Shown: positions 17,750-24,459 of the stretch, piece after piece
How positions within the stretch are numbered: position 1 is the first letter of the stretch
How the letters are laid out: each line of letters begins with the position of its first letter
NCBI RefSeq assembly: GCF_014202315.1
Contig: NZ_JACHGN010000010.1
Span: 124,001 to 188,000 of the forward strand
Direction: 5' to 3'
DNA length: 64,000 nt
Source of the DNA: Thermocatellispora tengchongensis
Lineage (GTDB): Bacteria > Actinomycetota > Actinomycetes > Streptosporangiales > Streptosporangiaceae
Notes under the pieces: model-generated
Database searches by the model: none
What the model saw: the letters and a program-made list of their open reading frames with translations, nothing else
Told to the model about the DNA's origin: nothing
Translations under genes and position numbers: made by a program

Positions 17750-18510
17750 CGAGTGATGACCTTGTCGAGGTTGTCCAGGCACAGGCCCCAGCCCTCGCGA
17801 AGCTCAGCCGCCGCGTGGTGGTCGGGCAGGCCACTGTGGGTCAGCACCACCGCGGTGACGCCATCCTGCTCGCTGATTTCCAGGTCACACCGCGATCCGG
17901 TGCCCGCCTCGCCCTCTTCGCCGTGCCAGATCCAGCCCAGGCGTGAGGGGCGTTCGACGACGGTGTAGACGCCGGTGGCGGTGTATTCGATGCCGTCGGT
18001 GTCGCGCATGACGACGCGCAGGCGTCCGCCGACGCGCAAGTCGACCTCGGCCTCGGCGGTTTCCCAGTCAGGGCCGGCGTGCCACCACTTCCTGATCACT
18101 TCGGGGTTGGTCCAGGCGTCGAACAGGGCGTCTGCGGACGCCCGGTAGGTGCGTTCGATGCGGACGGCGGTCGACCGTGTAGTCGTGTCGGTCATGGTTG
18201 TCTGCTCCTTGTCGGCAAGGTGTTCCTCGACGGTGTCGAACATGCGCTCCCAGAGGGCGCGCTGGTGGTCGACCCAGGTGACGGCGTCGATGAGCGCGGC
18301 CGGGTTCAAGGCCAGCCGGTGGGTGCGGCCGACGACTCTGCGGACGACGACCCCGGCTTCTTCGAGGATCTTCAGATGCTTGGTGATCGCTGGTTTGGAG
18401 ACGCCCAGGTCTGAGGTCACCTCGCCGACCGTCGCGGGGCCGTTGCCCAGACGTTCGATCATCCTGCGCCGGATCGGGTGGGCCACGGCCCTGAACGGAT
18501 CGTTCACCAT
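17746..18510 (-). CDS. ArsR-family HTH fused to an SRPBCC (AHSA1-like) domain
   Basis: A 254-residue fusion. Residues ~1-95 are an ArsR winged helix (DPFRAVAHPIRRRMIERL, VGEVTSDLGVSKPAITKHLKILEEAGVV) without an obvious metal Cys cluster. Residues ~115-250 are an AHSA1/SRPBCC ligand-binding barrel (ERTYRASADALFDAWTNPEVIRKWW; GWGLCLDNLDKVI). In many actinobacteria these are two adjacent genes; here one frame covers both. An internal ATG at 18195 with AAGGAG 9 nt upstream could still make the SRPBCC domain alone. ATG 18510 is chosen because family similarity starts there. GTTAGC direct repeats just upstream may be its own operator. Confidence 0.87.
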   Translation of the reverse strand: MVNDPFRAVAHPIRRRMIERLGNGPATVGEVTSDLGVSKPAITKHLKILEEAGVVVRRVVGRTHRLALNPAALIDAVTWVDHQRALWERMFDTVEEHLADKEQTTMTDTTTRSTAVRIERTYRASADALFDAWTNPEVIRKWWHAGPDWETAEAEVDLRVGGRLRVVMRDTDGIEYTATGVYTVVERPSRLGWIWHGEEGEAGTGSRCDLEISEQDGVTAVVLTHSGLPDHHAAAELREGWGLCLDNLDKVITR

Positions 18511-18595
18511 ATAGCTAACAGTACACCACTTGGCTAACAATGGGCGCAAGCGGGCCTCTGAGTCTGAGGGGCGCCTTCGCAAACCGCCCGGCAGC

Positions 18596-18757
18596 TCATG
18601 CGGCCTGCGGTGTCACGGGTTGCGCGCGACTCCACGATCGCGCGTTCTTCCTGGTCAAACGCCTTGTCATCAAGGTGATCGCGGCCCACGCCAGGTGGGC
18701 CTCGCTATGCTGCGGGAGCCGCTCGTAGTCGATCACGTTGCGCCGGGCGTTCATCAT
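18596..18757 (-). pseudogene. C-terminal remnant of an IS5-type transposase
   Basis: About 53 codons in one frame on the minus strand (ARRNVIDYERLPQHSEAH, then LAWAAITLMTRRLTRK) ending at TGA 18598-18596. This matches the end of IS5-family transposases, where DYERxPxxSEAxxxxAxIxxMxRRL is typical. No catalytic core or terminal inverted repeats remain, so it is a decayed tail. It abuts the truncated gene on the upstream side. Confidence 0.6.
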
Positions 18758-19512
18758 CCACCACTGATCTCGCCGGACTCCACGGCCGATTCGATCCAGT
18801 CGGCCGTGGCCCGGACCCGGGCCACGTTCCGCGCCACCGCGGCGCGCTCGTCGGCGGTGAATTGGTGGCCGCGCAGGCCGGGGACGACCCGGCCGATGGC
18901 CGAGACGAAGGCCGCGCAGGCGCCGGTCAACACCAGGAAGTCGCGGCTGTGCTCGATGCGGGGCAGAGCTGGGGTGCGCTGCCGCACCACCTGACCGGCC
19001 TGGCGGACATGGTCGACCTGGGCGCGGTTGACCATGTGCTTGGCTGTGTCATCCAGCATCGTGCGGGAGGCCACCTGCGGTCGGCGCAGCAGGTCGGTGG
19101 CCACCCGGACGGCGACCTCCTCATCGCGGGCTAGATCGTGGATGCGTTCGACCTTCTGCTGCACCGAGGCGATGTTGACGAGCTTCTGGTCGACCGCCTG
19201 CTTGGCGGCCGTGTCGGTCCACCGATGGGTTCCCGTGCGGTTGTCCAGCGGCGGCTTGGCGATGCGCGCCCACCGCTCCTCATCGTCGCGAATGGAGGCC
19301 GGCGTCGCGTGAATGTAGTACGGGACGCCGGCTTGGCGGTACTTGGCCGGCCAGCGGGAGGCCACCCAGCGGTGGGTCTCCAGCGTCCGTACCGGGATGG
19401 CCAAATCATCGGCGAACAGCTGCAACGATTCCAAGACGCCCAACAGCGCCTCGCCCTGGTCCGGCTGCGCGCCGCCGTGCAGCTGCATCGGCTCGATCTC
19501 CAGCGCGCCCTG
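18754..19512 (-). pseudogene. Truncated actinobacterial RacO/DUF6192-like protein gene
   Basis: An open frame with an ATG at 19488, but similarity to the family as I remember it continues upstream through GALEIEP to about 19512 and then stops at GC-rich repeats. The core RWVASRWPAKYR, EERWARIAKPP, VATDLLRRPQVA, VPGLRGHQFTADER and RATADWIESAVESG is intact. The C-terminus ends abruptly at GEISGG where the transposase tail begins, short of the usual end. Both ends therefore look lost, N-terminus at a repeat array and C-terminus at an IS remnant. The middle has no stop or frameshift, so decay is recent or a short product is still made. Family role unknown. Confidence 0.6.
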
Positions 19513-19590
19513 CCCCGCCAGACCCTCTGACCCACGAAACCCTGACCCGCGAGAATCTCTGCCCGGCGAGCGCCCCGATCCGCGAGAATC

Positions 19591-19790
19591 TCCGCCCCGC
19601 GAGCGCCCCGGCCCACAGACCTAGCTCACCCACTGGCCCCTCCGCCCCGCGAGCGCCGGGACCCGCCGGACCCAGCTCACCCACCGGCCCCTCCGCCCCG
19701 CGAGCGCCCCGACCCGCCGGACCCAGCTCACCCACCGGCCGCTTTGACCTGCGAGCGCCCGGACTCACGAGACCCGTGACCCCCCAGACC
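19591..19790. repeat. 51-bp tandem repeats in a 460-bp gap
   Basis: Copies start at 19591, 19641 and 19692 (50, 51 and 51 bp), each opening tccgccccgcgagcgcc and ending ctcaccca(c/t)(c/t)ggcc. Degenerate copies continue to about 19790, with related fragments from 19546. No gene is supported between 19512 and 19973. Confidence 0.8.
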
Positions 19791-19972
19791 CCGGTGACCC
19801 ACCAGACCCCTCTGATCCACGAGCCCGGACCTGTGAGCGCCCCCGACCCCGCGGGCTGGGATCCCACCCCCTGATGCCAACGACAGGCGGCCGCCACGCC
19901 TGGCACCTCACAGGAGGGCAGGTGTGGCGGCTCGCCCGGGTCGGTGCGCGAGGACCTCTCGGGGGCGACCGG

Positions 19973-20677
19973 TCAGAGCTTGCGCAGGACCGCGACGACC
20001 TTGCCCAGCACCGTCGCCTCGTCGCCCGGGATAGGCTCGTAGGACGGGTTGTGCGGGACCAGCCAGACGTGGCCGTCCTTGCGCTTGAAGGTCTTGACCG
20101 TCGCCTCGCCGTCGATCATCGCGGCCACGACGTCACCGTTGTCGGCGACCGGCTGCTGCCGGACGACCACCCAGTCGCCGTCGGCGATGGCGGCCTCGAT
20201 CATCGAGTCACCGGAGACCTGGAGCAGGAACAGCGTGCCCTCGCCGACGAGTTGCTTGGGCAGCGCGAAGACGTCCTCGACGCTCTCCTCCGCCAGGATC
20301 GGGCCACCGGCGGCGATCCGGCCGACCAGCGGCACGTACGCGGCGGTGGGCCGGCTGACCGCGGACTCCTCCTCGCCCGCGTCGGGATCGACCCACAGGA
20401 CCGGCTCGCCCGGAAGGCGTACCTCCAGCGCGCGCGGCCGGTGCGGGTCGCGGCGCAGGTAGCCCTTGCGCTGCAGCGCCGTGAGCTGATGAGACACACT
20501 CGACGTGCTGGTCAGTTGCACCGCCTCGCCGATCTCGCGCATCGACGGGGGATAGCCGCGCTGCTGCACCGAGTCGCGGATCACCTCCAGGATCTTGCGC
20601 TGCCTGGGGGTGAGCCCGAGGGAGTCGCGCCTGCGCACCGCCAGGTCGCTCACGGCCTCGTCGTCATGCCCGCTCAC
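19973..20677 (-). CDS. lexA: LexA, SOS-response repressor/autoprotease
   Basis: A 234-residue repressor. The N-terminal winged HTH (~20-85) reads [32 protein letters not shown]. The self-cleavage site is Ala123-Gly124 in GRIAAGGP. The S24 protease dyad is Ser158 (GDSM) and Lys195 (ATVKTFKR). RecA-ssDNA filaments trigger self-cleavage and derepression. GTG 20677 has AGGAGG 5 nt upstream. LexA boxes at 20795 and 20863 indicate autoregulation and control of the divergent LysM gene. Confidence 0.97.
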   Translation of the reverse strand: MSGHDDEAVSDLAVRRRDSLGLTPRQRKILEVIRDSVQQRGYPPSMREIGEAVQLTSTSSVSHQLTALQRKGYLRRDPHRPRALEVRLPGEPVLWVDPDAGEEESAVSRPTAAYVPLVGRIAAGGPILAEESVEDVFALPKQLVGEGTLFLLQVSGDSMIEAAIADGDWVVVRQQPVADNGDVVAAMIDGEATVKTFKRKDGHVWLVPHNPSYEPIPGDEATVLGKVVAVLRKL

Positions 20678-20794
20678 GATTGCCTCCTCGCCTGGCGGTC
20701 CCCGCTCGGCCGCGCTGCGGTCTCACGTGGCTCGCCTCCCGATCCGTGGTCTTCACGTCGCACACAGCGACCGTATCCCCTCCAAAGATCATCT

Positions 20795-20810
20795 TCAAAC
20801 AATTGTTCGA
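20795..20810. promoter_or_regulatory. LexA box 1
   Basis: TCAAACAATTGTTCGA matches 15 of 16 positions of TCGAAC-N4-GTTCGA. It lies 118 bp from the lexA start and 125 bp from the divergent LysM start. Confidence 0.85.
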
Positions 20811-20862
20811 GTGTCCTCGAAATCGTCGGTCGCGTGGTGTACAACATCGTACGGGAGTTCGA

Positions 20863-20878
20863 TCGACACCGTGTTCGA
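20863..20878. promoter_or_regulatory. LexA box 2 (weaker)
   Basis: TCGACACCGTGTTCGA has 10 of the 12 specified bases of TCGAAC-N4-GTTCGA with an intact GTTCGA half. It is closer to the LysM gene (57 bp before its ATG). Confidence 0.6.
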
Positions 20879-20934
20879 TTTGCCGATCTTTACTCGGCCG
20901 ATACTCGGGCCGGCCGGGGGGAGCGGAGGCCGCC

Positions 20935-22692
20935 ATGCGGACGACCACAACCACAAACCCAACTTTCGCACAACCCGCGGTGATCCGCCGTGCGATTCGC
21001 GAGACACCCGCCGACCTGCCCGAAGCCACCAGCCCGCCCCTACCCGGCCCCGCGCCCGCCGAGGCGGCGGACCCCACGACGAAGAGGGCCGACGTGGGCG
21101 TGCGTGCGGCCAAGAGGGGCGAGACCGCGGCCACGCCCGGAACGGGTGCGGGGTCAGGCGTGGGCGCGGCCGGGGCGGGCGTCATCGTGCCCAGGCCCCG
21201 AACAGGCGCGGCCGAAGCCAGGGCGGGCTCGCATGCGGCTGCGGCGGAGGTGGTCGGCGTCTTCGACGTGAGCGGGAACGTCGGAGCGTCCGGATCGGAT
21301 GCGGATGTGACCGCGGCGGGTCTGTACGCCGCTGCGGCGGAGGTGGTCGGCGTCCTCGAAGTGAGCGGGGACGCGGGCGAGGCCGATGCGGGTGTGCATG
21401 TGAGCGGGGCGGGCCCGCATGAGGCTGCGGCGGGGGAACCTGGCGTCCTCGACACGAGCGGGGACGCCGGTGTGTCTGAAGCGGGTGTGGATGTGATCGA
21501 GGCGGGCCCGTGCGCGGCTGCGGAGGTGGTCGGTGTCCGCGAAGTGAGCGGGAGCGCGAGCGCGTCCGAAGTGGGTGCGGATGCGAGCGGGGCGGGCCCG
21601 CGCGCGGCTGCGGCGGAGCCGGGCGGCGTTCTCGACACGAGGGGGAACGTCGGAGCGTCCGGATCGGATGCGGATGTGAGCGGGGCGGGCGCCGGCGGGG
21701 GCGCGCTCGCCCGGCAGGTCCTCGACCGTCAGACCGAGGCCCGGCGTGCGATGCGCCGCCGCGCGGCCGCGAGACGATCCTCCGCGCGCCGGGCTCAGAA
21801 GATCGCGAACGCCCAGGTTGCCGTCAACGCGCGGGCGGGCGCCACCGCGAGGGCGGGGACCGGCGCCGGTGGCATGGGCGAGGCGTGGGGCGCGGCCGAG
21901 GCCGGATGGGTGAACGGCGGCCGATGGGCCGGTGGCCTGCGGGGTGAGGCCCAGGGCGGTCCCGCCTCCCAATGGGCGGTCAGTGGATTGGGGACCCGGG
22001 TGACGACGCGCGGCCGTGCCGGGGGCGCTGGCCGGCGTGGCGGCGAGCCCGCAGGCACCGGTGCGGTGACGACGCGCGGCCCTGGCGGGGGCGCGGGTCG
22101 GCGCGGCGGCGAGCCCGCGGGCACCGGCGCGGTGACGACGCGCGGCCTTGGCGGGGGCGCCGGTCGGCGTGGCGGCGAGCTCGTGGGGTCCGGCGGCCGC
22201 CGTACGCCCGGCCCCAGGGCCGTACGCGCGCCGAGGCGGGGCGCCGCCGGCGGGTGGCGTCCGGGCACGGTGCTGACGGCCGAGGACCTGGAGGAGACGA
22301 CCGTACGCCCCGCGCCGTCCGGCCGCCCGGGGGCCCGGCCCTCTCGGACCACCCTCAGGAAGCGGCGCCACCCCGCCCCGCCGCTGCGGCTGACGAGACG
22401 CGGCCGGGTGGTCCTGGTCGTCGCCGTGGCGATGATCGCCCTCGGCGTGTTCTGGCTCGGCACACGCGCCGTCGGCATCGCCTCGACCTGGCACCACCCC
22501 GGCTCGCAGCACGCGGGCCTGCCCTGGGTGGTGGTCGGCCAGGGCGACACCCTGTGGGAGATCGCCGACGCGGTCAGCCCCGAGGCCGACCCGGCCCCGA
22601 TGGTCCGCAAGATCATGAACCTCAACGGCCTGTCCAGCACCGTGATCACTCCGGGCATGCGCCTGTACGTCCCGCTCTCGCAGGCAGGCTGA
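20935..22692 (+). CDS. LysM-domain membrane protein divergent from lexA, with expanded repeat N-terminus (ChiZ/YneA-like)
   Basis: A 585-residue protein; ATG 20935 follows GGAGCGGAGG. Residues ~100-260 hold about five ~30-residue repeats (A-A-A-E-V-V-G-V.. V-S-G.. G-A-G-P). Then a basic stretch (RQTEARRAMRRRAAARRSSARR) and three exact-period 22-residue repeats (VTTRG..GGAGRRGGE..G). One membrane helix (~residues 500-522) precedes an extracytoplasmic LysM (~535-583, QGDTLWEIADAV to GMRLYVPL). The gene opposite lexA in many actinobacteria encodes a short LysM protein that halts division during SOS (ChiZ in Mycobacterium). Position, LexA boxes and domain order support that role. The cytoplasmic part is far longer than usual. 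Confidence 0.8.
   Translation: MRTTTTTNPTFAQPAVIRRAIRETPADLPEATSPPLPGPAPAEAADPTTKRADVGVRAAKRGETAATPGTGAGSGVGAAGAGVIVPRPRTGAAEARAGSHAAAAEVVGVFDVSGNVGASGSDADVTAAGLYAAAAEVVGVLEVSGDAGEADAGVHVSGAGPHEAAAGEPGVLDTSGDAGVSEAGVDVIEAGPCAAAEVVGVREVSGSASASEVGADASGAGPRAAAAEPGGVLDTRGNVGASGSDADVSGAGAGGGALARQVLDRQTEARRAMRRRAAARRSSARRAQKIANAQVAVNARAGATARAGTGAGGMGEAWGAAEAGWVNGGRWAGGLRGEAQGGPASQWAVSGLGTRVTTRGRAGGAGRRGGEPAGTGAVTTRGPGGGAGRRGGEPAGTGAVTTRGLGGGAGRRGGELVGSGGRRTPGPRAVRAPRRGAAGGWRPGTVLTAEDLEETTVRPAPSGRPGARPSRTTLRKRRHPAPPLRLTRRGRVVLVVAVAMIALGVFWLGTRAVGIASTWHHPGSQHAGLPWVVVGQGDTLWEIADAVSPEADPAPMVRKIMNLNGLSSTVITPGMRLYVPLSQAG
21235..21700 (+). repeat. ~90-93-bp degenerate coding repeats
   Basis: About five units, each beginning near gcggctgcggcggaggtggt and ending in a gcgggcccg-type block, encoding ~30-residue Ala/Val/Gly/Asp repeats in the LysM protein. 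The block gtcggagcgtccggatcgga occurs at both the first and last units. Confidence 0.75.
22000..22197 (+). repeat. Three 66-bp coding repeats
   Basis: Units start at 22000, 22066 and 22132 with gtgacgacgcgcggc and have an exact 66-bp (22-codon) period. They encode Arg/Gly-rich repeats just before the membrane helix of the LysM protein. Confidence 0.9.
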
Positions 22693-22926
22693 GGGGCAGC
22701 TCGCCTGGGGGCGGTTCGCCGGGGGTGGTTCGCGTGGGGGTGGCTCGCGTGGGGTAGTTCGCGTGGGGGGCGGTTCCCGTGGGGGGGTTCGCGTGGGGGG
22801 TGGCTCGCATGGGGGTGGCTCGCTTGAAGGGCGGTTCGCCTGAAGGGCGGTTCGCGTGGGGGGCGGTTCGCCTGAAGGGCGGTTCGCGTGGGGGGCGGTT
22901 CGCCTGAAGGGCGGCTCACTTGAGGG
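22693..22926. repeat. 16-bp tandem repeat array (G-rich)
   Basis: From 22815 to 22926 seven units keep an exact 16-bp register, alternating gcggttcgcctgaagg and gcggttcgcgtggggg; more degenerate units extend back to 22693. Runs of 5-7 G occur on the plus strand. From 22927 to 23600 I see no convincing gene, only GC-rich sequence; open frames there lack known motifs and normal ribosome sites. Confidence 0.85.
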
Positions 22927-23626
22927 GCTGCGGTGGGTCGTGGGGCGGCCATCCACCCCGGTGCCCACTCCGGTGCCCACCCCTGTGCGGGGGATGAGTG
23001 ACCTTTCTCGCGGGCGGCCGAAGGGGCGACTCTCCTCCTGTGCGGTGGAGGGTCCGACGTCGTCGCGGGCGCCTCTGGGGGGTGAGCCAGGGGTGGCCGG
23101 CTGCTCTCGCGCTGCGCTGCTGTCCGCACCGGGGCGGCCTCTCCGGCCGCTGACGAGGTGGCACGGCCGTGGGGCAGGACCGGGAGGCAGCGCCCACCCC
23201 AGAGGGCTGCGGCCGAGGAGCCGACAGGAGGGTGGCGAGATCGCGAAAAGGGCGAGCCGGCCCATCGCGCCGCCCTTCACCGGCCCGCGCACGGCGACCT
23301 CCTGGCACCGCGTCGCGAACCCCTCAAGCGGGGGCCGTCCTGCGGTGCCCCCGACACGGTCATCGGCTGCGCGTGGACGGCCCTTGGCGTGGCCGGCGGC
23401 GGTCCGGACGCTCCCGGCGGCCCAGGCGGTCGTCCGTCGTGTGGCGGGGTGGGACGCGGGCCGGGAGCGGGAGGGCGTAAGGTCGGCGCGGTGTGTGCAG
23501 TGGGACCGGTGGGGACCCTGGGGCGACACGCCGGGTCTGTTCACTCGCGAGGGGGCTGAGCAGCGAATTCGGTATGGGGCCGGTGTTCGACTTGCGTTCA
23601 TGGGCGCGCGCTTCTAGGTTTGGACC

Positions 23627-23673
23627 ACAACATCTAGTAGTTACAGCCATGTAGTTCACCACAAATTGTGTTT
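23627..23673 (+). promoter_or_regulatory. Two candidate NrdR boxes
   Basis: ACAACATCTAGTAGTT (23627-23642) and ACCACAAATTGTGTTT (23658-23673) are near-palindromic 16-mers spaced 31 bp start to start, three helical turns. Paired boxes with this spacing upstream of ribonucleotide reductase genes are characteristic of NrdR. The block lies in an unusually AT-rich island before nrdR, pointing to autoregulation. Confidence 0.7.
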
Positions 23674-23780
23674 CCATTGCCGCACCGTGGTACGCCATTG
23701 GGCGTGCGTCAGCGTTTTCGCAGGGGTGGCGGCGTGGTTGTGGGCTGCGGCTCGGGGCCCGGTTAGGGAGGCGAATCGGG

Positions 23781-24251
23781 GTGCATTGTCCGTTCTGCCG
23801 TCATCCCGACACGCGGGTGATCGACAGCCGTTCCACCGAGGACGGCGCGGCCATACGGCGGCGGCGTACGTGCCCCCAGTGCGGGCGCAGGTTCACCACG
23901 CAGGAGAACGTGCTGCTGATGGTGAGCAAGCGCAGTGGCGTCACCGAGGCGTTCTCCAGGGACAAGGTGATCGCCGGAGTGCGGCGCGCCTGTCAGGGCA
24001 GGCCGGTGAGTGAGGACTCGCTGGCTCAGCTCGGGCAGCGGGTGGAGGAGAGCATCCGGGCGACGGGTGCGGCCGAGATCCCCTCCAACGAGGTGGGGCT
24101 GGCGATCCTGGGGCCGTTGCGGGACCTCGACGAGGTCGCCTACCTGCGCTTCGCCTCGGTGTACCGGAGCTTTGAGACGCTGGCCGACTTCGAGGCGGAG
24201 ATCGAGCAGCTTCGCGCGAAGCGGGCGGCCGAGAAGCCCGTCGAGGAGTGA
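23781..24251 (+). CDS. nrdR: NrdR, transcriptional repressor of ribonucleotide reductase genes
   Basis: A 156-residue repressor. The N-terminal zinc ribbon has Cys3, Cys6, Cys31 and Cys34 ([16 protein letters not shown]). The ATP-cone domain (~47-137) begins [24 protein letters not shown] and senses ATP/dATP. GTG 23781 is preceded by GGAGGCG. Length and motifs are standard. It is followed at 208 bp by nrdJ, the usual actinobacterial nrdRJ order, with candidate NrdR boxes upstream. Confidence 0.97.
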   Translation: MHCPFCRHPDTRVIDSRSTEDGAAIRRRRTCPQCGRRFTTQENVLLMVSKRSGVTEAFSRDKVIAGVRRACQGRPVSEDSLAQLGQRVEESIRATGAAEIPSNEVGLAILGPLRDLDEVAYLRFASVYRSFETLADFEAEIEQLRAKRAAEKPVEE

Positions 24252-24459
24252 GGCGACGGCCTTCCGCGGGAGCGGGGGGCCGCGGGGCCGTGAACGTGGC
24301 GAGGAGACGGCCCGTACGCGTGCCGGGAGGCCGCGGCAACTGAACACCGGATCGTGACAGGACCGGAAGCGTGCGCCCCGGCGGCGGGGGACGGCACGGC
24401 GGCAAGACCACGTTGAACCGTATCGAGGGCCGGGTGAGCGGCCCCGGAAGGGGGAAGTC

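Noticed and set aside
19546-19790. CRISPR-like array at 19.6 kb (also 16.4 kb and 22.8 kb)
   Set aside because: The copies are directly adjacent with no unique spacers, and no cas genes are present. These are tandem repeats.
22856-23617. A 253-codon open frame between the LysM gene and nrdR
   Set aside because: It begins inside the 16-bp repeat array, has no ribosome site, no known motif and low-complexity composition. Treated as noncoding.
22927-23780. Possible cobalamin riboswitch controlling the B12-dependent nrdJ
   Set aside because: I could not find a convincing B12-box or the paired core elements on either strand; NrdR boxes explain regulation better.
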